Source: Bacillota bacterium (GTDB lineage Bacteria; Bacillota; Bacilli; Bacillales_B; DSM-18226). Taken from it: DNA of 5,424 nt. The notes beneath the pieces were generated by a model that worked only from the letters and a program-made list of their open reading frames with translations, did no database searches and was not told where the DNA came from. The stretch is from positions 1 to 5,424 of the forward strand of contig JAKACS010000272.1 in assembly GCA_021821235.1 (NCBI GenBank), read 5' to 3'. This document shows, in pieces, positions 1 to 4,957 of the stretch. Every line of letters begins with the position of its first letter. Within the stretch, counting starts at the first letter, position 1. The position numbers and the translations under genes were made by a program.

Positions 1-1
1 A

Positions 2-1465
2 CAGTATGAAGAAACGTCATTTCGCGGTCTGTTCCGCTTTTTACGCTTTATTGAAAGAATGATGGAGCGGGGGAGTGATCTCGGTGCGGCGAGAGCCCTT
101 GGCGAACAGGAGGATGTTGTCCGGATTATGACGATCCACAGCAGTAAAGGCCTTGAATTTCCTGTCGTCTTTATCGCGGGACTGGCAAGGGAATTTAATA
201 AAAAAGACATCATTAAACCTTATTTGCTCGATAAGGAATTCGGCTTTGCCGCAAAGTATGTAAATCCAGAAAAGCGCATTACCTATCCGTCTTTACCACA
301 GCTTGCGTTCAAAAGGAAGAAAAAAATGGAGATGCTTGCAGAGGAAATGCGGATTTTATACGTAGCCCTGACAAGAGCAAAGGAAAGCTTGTACCTCATC
401 GCTTCAGTAAAGGATGCTGAAAAACGAATGGATCAGTGGTGGGATGCAGCAGCGGGGAATGAAGATTGGCTGTTAAAGGATTTTGAACGGGCATCGGCAC
501 GGAGTTATTTGGATTGGATTGGCCCCGCGCTTGTCCGTCACCGTGCCTTCGGAGCCGGAGATGAAAAGGAAAATGTCCATTTGAATGAGGAAATTGCTAA
601 TCACCCTTCTGCCTGGAACGTTTTGATCCGGACGGCAGAGGAGATTCGCCAGCAAAAAACGGATGCCGAATCGGAAGAGGACGATGTATTAAAAAAGGTA
701 CAGAGATTGGAAAGAGTAGCGGTGCAGTCCCCGTTTGCAGCTGAAGTGGCGGAACGGTTTTCCTGGAAATACGCATTTAAAGATGCATCGCGCCACCGTT
801 CTAAGCAATCTGTATCCGAAATCAAACGGCAGCGGGAGATTTCCGATGAATACAGCGGTACGGATCTGGTTCGGCCTTATAAAAAAGCCATTTCGGCCAG
901 ACCAAGGTTTATGCAGGAAAAATCGTTGTCCCCGGCAGAAAGAGGAACAGCACTCCACTTAGTTATGCAGCATGTCGATCTGACAAAGCCGATTGACGAT
1001 GATGCAATCAAAGGCTTGCTTGAGGACATGATACATCGAGAACTTTTAACAGAAAAGCAAAAACAAGCCGTTGATCCAAATTTGATCGTCCACTTTTTCC
1101 AATCGCCATTGGGTCAAAGGATGATCGAGGCGAAAAAAATTCAGCGTGAGGTGCCGTTTACGCTTTCGCTCAATGCGATGGAAATTTATCCTTCTTGGCA
1201 AGGGGAGAACGAGCCTGTCTTCATTCAAGGCGTCATTGACTGCATTTTTGAAGATCAGGAAGGGCTTGTTTTAGTTGATTATAAGTCAGACGGGATTACC
1301 GGCCGTTTTAAAGCCGGGTTTGAACAGGCACGACCAATACTTGAGGATCGCTACCGTATCCAAATTCAGCTCTATGCCAAAGCAATTGAACAAATTTGGA
1401 AAAGGAAAGTAACTGCGCGGTATTTATTCTTCTTTGACGGTGCCCATCTTTTGAAAATCGAGTAA
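2..1465 (+). CDS. addA: ATP-dependent helicase/nuclease subunit A, C-terminal part (partial, 5' end outside window)
   Basis: The reading frame is open from base 2 and encodes 487 residues, so the start lies upstream. B. subtilis AddA is about 1230 residues, so this is roughly the last 40%. Visible parts, in window residue numbers, are UvrD/Rep-type helicase motif V (TIHSSKGLEF, 44-53), motif VI (ILYVALTRAK, 118-127) and a C-terminal RecB-type nuclease domain. That domain has a conserved His in GTALH (319), GVID Asp413, VDYKSD with Asp426 and Lys428, and a QxxxY motif (Gln454, Tyr458). All expected nuclease residues are present, so both activities look intact. In the family, AddA partners AddB as the Gram-positive counterpart of RecBCD: the complex unwinds and resects double-strand breaks and responds to Chi to feed RecA. 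addB is expected just upstream. The gene ends at TAA and is followed by a strong hairpin terminator; its downstream neighbour gerPF is convergent. Identification is secure. The ATG at 59 is internal, not the start. Confidence 0.96.
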   Translation, partial: QYEETSFRGLFRFLRFIERMMERGSDLGAARALGEQEDVVRIMTIHSSKGLEFPVVFIAGLAREFNKKDIIKPYLLDKEFGFAAKYVNPEKRITYPSLPQLAFKRKKKMEMLAEEMRILYVALTRAKESLYLIASVKDAEKRMDQWWDAAAGNEDWLLKDFERASARSYLDWIGPALVRHRAFGAGDEKENVHLNEEIANHPSAWNVLIRTAEEIRQQKTDAESEEDDVLKKVQRLERVAVQSPFAAEVAERFSWKYAFKDASRHRSKQSVSEIKRQREISDEYSGTDLVRPYKKAISARPRFMQEKSLSPAERGTALHLVMQHVDLTKPIDDDAIKGLLEDMIHRELLTEKQKQAVDPNLIVHFFQSPLGQRMIEAKKIQREVPFTLSLNAMEIYPSWQGENEPVFIQGVIDCIFEDQEGLVLVDYKSDGITGRFKAGFEQARPILEDRYRIQIQLYAKAIEQIWKRKVTARYLFFFDGAHLLKIE

Positions 1466-1468
1466 AAC

Positions 1469-1506
1469 GAAAATGACATAAACCATCGCCGGTTTATGTC
1501 ATTTTC
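1469..1506. terminator. Bidirectional intrinsic terminator between addA and gerPF
   Basis: A perfect 16-bp inverted repeat (1469-1484 with 1491-1506, loop ATCGCC) sits between two convergent genes. The arms begin GAAAATGACA and end TGTCATTTTC. T-rich tails follow on both strands: ATTTTTCTTCTT after the + strand stem, and GTTTTACT after the - strand stem. It should stop addA transcription in one direction and the gerP operon in the other. Confidence 0.9.
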
Positions 1507-1530
1507 ATTTTTCTTCTTAAAAGGTAGGTG

Positions 1531-1749
1531 TTAATTATTTCCGGCAATTGGCATGTCAACGAGATTGGTATCCAGAACATTTGTACCGTTCAATCCATTG
1601 TTTGTAATGATCAATCCTCCGGTGTTAAAAGCCCCGGCACCTGCATTTGTTTTAGAAGCTGTTTTTGGAGATATATACAAGGCATCACCGAATTGGACTA
1701 CACCACCTGCGACACTAACGATTTGAACAGGTCCAACAATTGCTGGCAT
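1531..1749 (-). CDS. gerPF: Spore germination protein GerPF
   Basis: This is a 72-residue protein of the GerPA/GerPF family. It opens with MPAIVGPVQIVSV, followed by GGVVQFGDALYISP (15-28) and GAGAFNTGG (about 39-47), then a short Asn-rich tail ending GNN. It has no signal peptide, membrane segment or cysteine. GerP proteins are mother-cell products associated with the spore coat and, in B. subtilis and B. cereus, are needed for germinants to cross to the inner-membrane receptors. The molecular activity is not established. The start at 1749 is preferred over the in-frame ATG at 1758 because AAAAAGGATG then acts as the ribosome binding site at normal spacing and the protein begins with the family-standard MPAIVG. 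It is the last gene of the operon and is separated from gerPE by 111 bp, a far larger gap than elsewhere in the operon. That gap holds a possible promoter of its own. Its paralogue GerPA is six genes upstream. Confidence 0.95.
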   Translation of the reverse strand: MPAIVGPVQIVSVAGGVVQFGDALYISPKTASKTNAGAGAFNTGGLIITNNGLNGTNVLDTNLVDMPIAGNN

Positions 1750-1755
1750 GGCAAA

Positions 1756-1765
1756 CATCCTTTTT
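1756..1765 (-). promoter_or_regulatory. Ribosome binding site of gerPF (decides the start)
   Basis: On the - strand this reads AAAAAGGATG. Its GG lies 9 nt before the ATG at 1749. It overlaps the alternative upstream ATG at 1758, which has no usable Shine-Dalgarno sequence of its own at proper distance. Confidence 0.7.
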
Positions 1766-1780
1766 CACGTAGTTTGGAGC

Positions 1781-1807
1781 TATATTGTGAGCACCCTTTG
1801 TACAAGT
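1781..1807 (-). promoter_or_regulatory. Possible internal sigma-K-type promoter for gerPF
   Basis: In the gerPE-gerPF gap the - strand carries AC (1807-1806), a 16-nt spacer, then CACAATATA (1789-1781). The sigma-K pattern is AC-N16/17-CATA-N3-TA, so there is one mismatch (C for T). The predicted start near 1774 would leave a leader of about 25 nt containing the gerPF ribosome binding site. The rest of the 1750-1860 gap holds only a weak 6-bp hairpin (1833-1850, no T-run) and short palindromes such as TTGTACAA (1798-1805). This is a pattern match only; such short motifs occur by chance. Confidence 0.4.
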
Positions 1808-1860
1808 TTTTGATTCGAATTCCTTTTGTTGTGATTGTAAAAAGACAACCGACTAATTCG

Positions 1861-2256
1861 TTATTCAATGCCGGCCGCATGTTCCTCGGTTTTCGGCAGA
1901 AGCTGACGTATGTGTTTTATCCTTGCTTCCATCGAAACATGCTCGCTATTTCCGATTTGCAGAACACAAGCGGCAGAGATACCAACCACATCAATTTCTT
2001 TGACTGTAATGACTGGATTCAAGTTGGTTGTTGCTGTAGAGAAATTTTCCAATATCGGTGGGAGTGGAATCGGTTCGCTAAAGACAGGATAACTGGAAAA
2101 ATTCCCCTCATTACCAAAAAAGATTTCCTCCTCCCGGTGTACTGCCAACGCCCTTGAATAGCTATTAACGATTTTCGCATCCCCGACTTGAAGGGTTGAA
2201 GCAAACGATACGATTTTTACATTTAAGTTATCTACATAAGCTGTCCGCTGAAGCAT
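1861..2256 (-). CDS. gerPE: Spore germination protein GerPE
   Basis: This 131-residue protein begins MLQRTAYVDNLNVK, as GerPE proteins do, and its length is usual for the family (about 125-135). It has two copies of a unit resembling other GerP proteins: VKIVSFASTLQVGD (13-26) and VKEIDVVG followed by CVLQIGN (85-103). A central low-similarity stretch rich in Glu, Pro and Ser (about 40-78, including PIPLPP at 62-67) separates them. The C-terminus is charged (KTEEH). No signal peptide or membrane segment is visible. The start codon is 2 nt after the gerPD stop and only a weak GGATGTG precedes it, so translation is probably coupled to gerPD. It is the fifth gene of the operon. The role is taken from the family: coat-associated and required for germinant access. 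Its biochemical activity is unknown. Confidence 0.93.
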   Translation of the reverse strand: MLQRTAYVDNLNVKIVSFASTLQVGDAKIVNSYSRALAVHREEEIFFGNEGNFSSYPVFSEPIPLPPILENFSTATTNLNPVITVKEIDVVGISAACVLQIGNSEHVSMEARIKHIRQLLPKTEEHAAGIE

Positions 2257-2258
2257 CG

Positions 2259-2441
2259 TTAGGACACATCCATTTCAAGCGGAACAAATGGCCCGATAAT
2301 CAGAGATTCCGGAGGTGTATCAAAGGTGGAGGCAAGCTGAATGGTCTGGGTGTCACCAACCATTACTAAAGAGGAGCTGGCTACACCAATGATTTTTATT
2401 GACTCAACACAAATATCACGGTTATATACTTCAAAGTTCAT
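2259..2441 (-). CDS. gerPD: Spore germination protein GerPD
   Basis: This is a 60-residue protein starting MNFEVYNRDICVESIKIIGV, followed by ASSSLVMVGD (21-30) and an Ile/Leu/Thr-rich region ending in PFVPLEMDVS. The length matches known GerPD (about 55-60). It resembles GerPB in having an N-terminal aromatic stretch, then the S-S-x-hydrophobic-x-hydrophobic-G-D unit. The start overlaps the gerPC 3' end by 11 bp, and an AAAGGGATGA ribosome binding site lies inside gerPC. The stop is 2 nt before gerPE. Tight packing indicates co-translation of C, D and E. It has one cysteine (Cys11). Family knowledge places it among the coat permeability proteins; no enzymatic signature is visible. Confidence 0.92.
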   Translation of the reverse strand: MNFEVYNRDICVESIKIIGVASSSLVMVGDTQTIQLASTFDTPPESLIIGPFVPLEMDVS

Positions 2442-3060
2442 TTTCTTTGTTCATCCCTTTCCTCATCTCCGGTAGGTGATTAAAAAATACGGTTACACCG
2501 TTTTGGATTTCTTGTTTTAATCGTTCAATGATTTTTTCATTGCTTTCCTTTGCATTTTCCAGGGAACGATCTTGTTTTACCGCTGCTTTTAAATGAAAAT
2601 CAATTCGGGTTGGAAGCTGTTTTTTTATATCGTCTTTAATAAATGTTAAATAAGCTCCTTCTTTCACTTGAATTCCCAATTTCTTTTGGGTGTCTTCAAT
2701 AATTGCCGGTAGGTCGCTCTCAAGATAATGTAAAATAGTTTCCTCAATTTCCATTGCTCGTTGCATTTGTTTCTGAGGTGGGAAAGGCGTTTCGACCGCT
2801 TGATTGTTGACGGCAAAGTCCTCGATCCCCTGCAATTCACCGGGATTTAACCCGATGTTTAAAGTTCCTTCAAGGGTTTCTACTTTTAGCTGGTCAAATT
2901 TATATTCAATCGTATCCACATGGATGGATGGTTTTGAGCTTAACGATTTTAATTCTTCTGTTAGTTGTTTTACGGTTCTCTCTAGGGCGTTAATACGACT
3001 TTCTTGCGCTTGAAGGCAACTTTGCAGCCATTGAAGGTATTGATTGTAATCTTGAACCAT
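2431..3060 (-). CDS. gerPC: Spore germination protein GerPC
   Basis: At 209 residues this is the largest GerP protein and it differs in architecture from the others. An N-terminal aromatic patch (Tyr5, Tyr8, Trp11) runs into a clear coiled coil at about 12-42, with Leu16, Ile23, Leu26, Val30, Leu33, Leu37 and Leu40 in heptad spacing. A likely beta segment follows (IEYKFDQLKVETLEGTLNIG, 51-70). The C-terminal half is helical and highly charged (about 98-209, rich in Lys, Glu and Gln). Only the stretch TLNIGLNPG faintly recalls the unit of the small GerP proteins. The frame remains open up to 3099, but the start at 3060 is chosen because AGGTGATG lies 2 nt before this ATG and the family begins near QDYxxYL. 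B. subtilis GerPC is about 205 residues. The gene lies 44 bp after gerPB and overlaps gerPD by 11 bp. A scaffold role is an inference from the coiled coil. Confidence 0.94.
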   Translation of the reverse strand: MVQDYNQYLQWLQSCLQAQESRINALERTVKQLTEELKSLSSKPSIHVDTIEYKFDQLKVETLEGTLNIGLNPGELQGIEDFAVNNQAVETPFPPQKQMQRAMEIEETILHYLESDLPAIIEDTQKKLGIQVKEGAYLTFIKDDIKKQLPTRIDFHLKAAVKQDRSLENAKESNEKIIERLKQEIQNGVTVFFNHLPEMRKGMNKENEL

Positions 3061-3062
3061 TT

Positions 3063-3070
3063 CATCACCT
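3063..3070 (-). promoter_or_regulatory. Ribosome binding site of gerPC (decides the start)
   Basis: AGGTGATG precedes ATG 3060 by 2 nt (AGGTG core 5 nt away). The same octamer precedes gerPB. No comparable site serves the upstream start of the open frame at 3099. Confidence 0.75.
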
Positions 3071-3104
3071 CGCAAATTGGCTTCTTTTTGCCTAATCAAA
3101 TTGT

Positions 3105-3353
3105 TTAACCATCTTGATTCGAGGTTCGAATAGGTGCATGAAGCGGCACGGATGGTGCAAGCATTTGGGGGATAGTTGTCGTGACGGGCTGCTTCAAGGC
3201 AACCGGAGCCGGTTGTGTGAACCCTCCAGTATTATATAGATAGGAGGCAGGTTTAATGATGCCTGCACTGCCAATCTGCAAAACGGAAGAGTTTGTGATC
3301 CCGCCGACTTTGATAAAATGAATATGAATCGATTGTTGGATGTAGTAATTCAT
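3105..3353 (-). CDS. gerPB: Spore germination protein GerPB
   Basis: This 82-residue protein starts MNYYIQQSIHIHFIKVGG, then has ITNSSVLQIGSAG (19-31), the IIKP stretch, and YNTGGFTQPAP, all typical of GerPB. The C-terminal third is Pro, Ala and Thr rich and probably disordered. B. subtilis GerPB is about 77 residues. An in-frame GTG at 3362 and ATG at 3359 precede the chosen start, but both fall inside the ribosome binding site AGGTGATG, so ATG 3353 is preferred. It lies 16 bp after gerPA and 44 bp before gerPC. The family role is in spore-coat permeability to germinants; there is no catalytic motif, membrane segment or cysteine. Confidence 0.94.
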   Translation of the reverse strand: MNYYIQQSIHIHFIKVGGITNSSVLQIGSAGIIKPASYLYNTGGFTQPAPVALKQPVTTTIPQMLAPSVPLHAPIRTSNQDG

Positions 3354-3356
3354 TTT

Positions 3357-3364
3357 CATCACCT
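3357..3364 (-). promoter_or_regulatory. Ribosome binding site of gerPB (decides the start)
   Basis: AGGTGATG is followed by AAA and ATG 3353. The two upstream in-frame start codons (GTG 3362, ATG 3359) lie within this site, which rules them out as the main start. Confidence 0.75.
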
Positions 3365-3369
3365 ATTCA

Positions 3370-3591
3370 TTACGCATTCAGAATGATTCCTTGATCGACT
3401 CCGTCAGAATCATAGGTGTTTGTTGTACTTTGACTGTTTTGTACTGTTAGTGTTTCGCCTGTATTAAATGAACCAGCGCCGGAGAATGTTTTTGCATTGG
3501 AAAGCGGCATGATTTTATAAACATCGCCAATATGGAAGACAGAACTGCTTCCGAGCGTAAGCACTTGGGCAACTCCTACAATTGCTGGCAT
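3370..3591 (-). CDS. gerPA: Spore germination protein GerPA
   Basis: This 73-residue protein is the same length as I recall for B. subtilis GerPA. It opens MPAIVGVAQVLTL, then SSSVFHIGDVYKIMP (15-29) and FSGAGSFNTGE, with a Ser/Thr/Asn-rich tail containing DSDGVD. It is a paralogue of GerPF: both begin MPAIV and share a G-D-x3-I-x-P and GAG-[SA]-FNTG core. The start is ATG 3591, not the in-frame GTG at 3600, because the Shine-Dalgarno AAAAGGG overlaps that GTG and lies 8 nt before the ATG. As first gene of the operon it has a leader of about 95 nt from a consensus sigma-K promoter (3694-3720), so expression is expected late in the mother cell. In the family, loss of GerP slows germination because germinants pass the coat poorly. 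Confidence 0.95.
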   Translation of the reverse strand: MPAIVGVAQVLTLGSSSVFHIGDVYKIMPLSNAKTFSGAGSFNTGETLTVQNSQSTTNTYDSDGVDQGIILNA

Positions 3592-3599
3592 AATCGACA

Positions 3600-3606
3600 C
3601 CCTTTT
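3600..3606 (-). promoter_or_regulatory. Ribosome binding site of gerPA (decides the start)
   Basis: AAAAGGG on the - strand, 8 nt before ATG 3591. It overlaps the alternative GTG start at 3600. Confidence 0.7.
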
Positions 3607-3669
3607 CTTTTTTTAAAATTTTTCCTATCCTGGTGGCGGGCGGCTGCTATCATGATTTCGTGGTAAAAG

Positions 3670-3681
3670 CACAGCCCAGAT
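3670..3681 (-). promoter_or_regulatory. Possible GerE binding site in the gerP leader
   Basis: The - strand reads ATCTGGGCTGTG. The TGGGC core fits the TRGGY core of GerE sites, though flanking positions match only partly. It lies about 5-16 nt downstream of the predicted sigma-K start, where binding would block transcription. Repression of gerP by GerE is reported for B. subtilis; the site here is inferred. Confidence 0.3.
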
Positions 3682-3693
3682 AGTTATCTCTTT

Positions 3694-3720
3694 TATCTTA
3701 TGTACCATTTGGGGGAATGT
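3694..3720 (-). promoter_or_regulatory. Sigma-K promoter of the gerP operon
   Basis: On the - strand AC (3720-3719), a 16-nt spacer and CATAAGATA (3702-3694) match every defined position of the sigma-K consensus AC-N16/17-CATA-N3-TA. The expected start is near 3686, about 95 nt before gerPA. The gerP operon of B. subtilis is known to be transcribed from a sigma-K-type promoter, which supports the assignment. Confidence 0.75.
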
Positions 3721-3800
3721 GATTAAAACGCCCAAATTTCTTTCGGTTGCTACTAAAAAGTAGAGCTAAAAATAATGATTCGTCGTTATCACTAATTTTT

Positions 3801-3820
3801 ACTAATAACACTGTGTTAGT
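3801..3820. repeat. Interrupted palindrome upstream of yisL
   Basis: ACTAA-N10-TTAGT forms 5-bp arms around TAACACTGTG, with a further copy of ACTAA just to the left (3791-3795). It lies about 30 bp upstream of the yisL -10 element, where an operator could sit. No regulator is recognised and the arms are short. Confidence 0.3.
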
Positions 3821-3846
3821 CTTATTTTTCGTGTTTCTAGACTGGC

Positions 3847-3857
3847 TATGATATGAT
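3847..3857 (+). promoter_or_regulatory. Probable extended -10 sigma-A promoter of yisL
   Basis: Two overlapping TATGAT hexamers (3847-3852 and 3852-3857) occur. The second is preceded by TG one base away (TGATATGAT), giving an extended -10 element. No good -35 hexamer lies 16-18 bp upstream, which extended -10 promoters can tolerate. The expected start is near 3864, leaving a leader of about 40 nt with AGGAGGT at 3888-3894. Confidence 0.5.
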
Positions 3858-3902
3858 GAAAACGAAAATGAACCAATTCATCTATTTAGGAGGTTATAGC
3901 GG

Positions 3903-4244
3903 ATGACGCATGCCCACATTACGACATGGTTGGTAGCCCTTATCTTATTTTTTGTCGCCATTAACTTAAACAAAAAAGGAAATGAAAAAGGCTTTAAACT
4001 CTTGCAAATGATTTTACGGGCCATGTATTTGCTGATTTTGGCAACGGGCGGGATACTGCTTTCCAGCGTTGCTACTATTAGTTTGCTGTATATATTAAAA
4101 GTGATTGTCGGTTTATGGATTATTGCTCTGTTTGAAATGATCTTAATGAGATCAGCTAAAAAAAAGCCGGTTGCAGTCTTATGGGTTCAATTTATTATTG
4201 CCTTTTTACTTGTCCTTTATTTAGGATTTAAACTTCCGCTATAG
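3903..4244 (+). CDS. yisL: YisL family membrane protein (UPF0344/DUF1516)
   Basis: This is a 113-residue, very hydrophobic protein with four predicted membrane helices at about 6-22, 33-53, 60-82 and 91-108. Lysine-rich loops (23-32 and 83-89, with KKK at 86-88) would lie in the cytoplasm by the positive-inside rule, placing both short termini outside. The N-terminal MTHAHITTW carries two histidines (3, 5), and Glu78 sits in the third helix. Family length is similar (about 115-120). Its function is unknown, and no catalytic motif is visible. AGGAGGT (3888-3894) lies 8 nt before the ATG, a strong ribosome binding site. The gene is monocistronic: it has its own promoter region, is divergent from gerP and is followed by a terminator. 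Its place between gerP and asnO matches the Bacillus order and supports the name. Confidence 0.87.
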   Translation: MTHAHITTWLVALILFFVAINLNKKGNEKGFKLLQMILRAMYLLILATGGILLSSVATISLLYILKVIVGLWIIALFEMILMRSAKKKPVAVLWVQFIIAFLLVLYLGFKLPL

Positions 4245-4269
4245 GCTTTCAACGAGTTCAATAGTAAAC

Positions 4270-4304
4270 AGAGGATGGTTCGATAGTGAGTCATCCTCTT
4301 TTTT
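4270..4304 (+). terminator. Intrinsic terminator of yisL
   Basis: AGAGGATG (4270-4277) pairs with CATCCTCT (4292-4299) around a 14-nt loop and is followed by TTTTT. The T-run reaches the stop codon of the convergent gene. On the - strand the stem is followed by TGTTTACTATTG with no real T-run, so it would stop that gene only weakly. Confidence 0.8.
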
Positions 4305-4866
4305 AGCTTATGAGTTTTTCGATAATCAGTCGCTTTCCGGTATTGAGAGTGAATTCAAAGCGATCGCTTGTTTTTTCAAAATAATAAAAATGATGCTGGA
4401 CATTGCAGATAGCATCCTGATTATCAAAAACCATAAAATTGACCCCGTCTTTGCGCTGATCGTCAGATAAAAATGACAAATGATTATAGCAATAGAGGCA
4501 GTCGTAAATAGAAAAATGCAATGAATTTAAAGTTGTAACAAATTGGAAAAAAGCATCTTCATTGATGCTATTTAATAACATTTCCAATGAATAAATTAAC
4601 TGTTTGCGGACGCGGATTTGATCATGATCACGCAGTAAAATCCGGTCTTTTCCAACTTCCAGAATCCCAGTTTCGGCCAGAATTCCTTTTTTCCAGCGGT
4701 TCAATCGATAAACTTCCACTTCCTGCTGCAGAAAGTCTTCCATCCTTAAGGCTTCTTCAGTTTCCCCGTCAAAAAAAATCCATTGATCATTTATTTGTTC
4801 AATTGTACCTTCCGTATAAGCTCTTAATTGTGTTTCAAACAGTTTTGATCGTTGCTCGTGGTTCAT
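4303..4866 (-). CDS. yisN: DUF2777 / YisN-like protein of unknown function
   Basis: This 187-residue soluble protein has no signal peptide or membrane segment. The N-terminal half (about 17-90) looks beta-rich, with two similar stretches each built as glycine, short strand, acidic turn, strand (GTIEQINDQWIFFDGE at 20-35; GILEVGKDRILLRDHD at 67-82). This may be a duplicated small barrel fold. The C-terminal half has a Cys/His cluster: Cys123-Leu-Tyr-Cys126, His129, Cys154 and His158-His159, which could bind a metal. The start at 4866 is preferred to the upstream in-frame ATG at 4911 because GGAGGT lies 6 nt before it. The name rests on position (next to asnO, convergent with yisL) and on my recollection that B. 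subtilis YisN, a somewhat longer protein, belongs to DUF2777. Function is unknown and I see no enzymatic motif. I found no convincing promoter between it and asnO for this strand. Confidence 0.72.
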   Translation of the reverse strand: MNHEQRSKLFETQLRAYTEGTIEQINDQWIFFDGETEEALRMEDFLQQEVEVYRLNRWKKGILAETGILEVGKDRILLRDHDQIRVRKQLIYSLEMLLNSINEDAFFQFVTTLNSLHFSIYDCLYCYNHLSFLSDDQRKDGVNFMVFDNQDAICNVQHHFYYFEKTSDRFEFTLNTGKRLIIEKLIS

Positions 4867-4872
4867 TCTATG

Positions 4873-4878
4873 ACCTCC
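4873..4878 (-). promoter_or_regulatory. Ribosome binding site of the yisN-like gene (decides the start)
   Basis: GGAGGT, 6 nt (CATAGA) before ATG 4866. The upstream start candidates of the open frame (4911, 4893) have no such site. Confidence 0.75.
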
Positions 4879-4957
4879 AATCGTTGGTGCTCTCATATTC
4901 TTTGTAGACACCTTGGAGAGATTTTATAACTGATTGGGCGCGATTTGTTTGGACAAT

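Larger units (their letters stand above)
3592..3902. other. Divergent gerPA-yisL intergenic region
   Basis: This stretch of 311 bases between two divergent starts carries no convincing gene. From left to right it holds the gerPA leader with a GC-rich block (about 3630-3646) in AT-rich surroundings, a possible GerE site (3670-3681), the sigma-K promoter (3694-3720), a small hairpin CTACT-AAAA-AGTAG (3750-3763), an interrupted palindrome (3801-3820), and the extended -10 element and ribosome binding site of yisL (3847-3894). Confidence 0.7.

Noticed and set aside
1833..1850. Hairpin GATTGT-N6-ACAACC just after gerPE as a terminator or attenuator
   Set aside because: The stem is only 6 bp with a wobble pair and there is no T-run after it on the - strand.
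1528..2157. Long + strand open frame of 209 codons antisense to gerPF and gerPE, with AAAAGG before a GTG start
   Set aside because: It overlaps two clearly recognised genes on the other strand, crosses their intergenic gap, and its translation has no recognisable domain. It is best read as a shadow.
3748..3776. Second possible + strand sigma-A promoter, TTGCTA-N17-AATAAT
   Set aside because: Its -35 hexamer is weak (4 of 6), and it lies about 120 bp further from yisL than the extended -10 element, in AT-rich DNA where such matches are common.
3868..3906. Twelve-codon upstream frame in the yisL leader whose TGA overlaps the yisL ATG (ATGA)
   Set aside because: It has no ribosome binding site, would begin only a few nucleotides after the predicted start, and its codons simply contain the yisL Shine-Dalgarno. 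Probably coincidence.
4587..4907. Plus-strand frame of 106 codons opposite the yisN-like gene
   Set aside because: There is no ribosome binding site or recognisable domain, and the opposite strand has a well-placed GGAGGT and a coherent protein.
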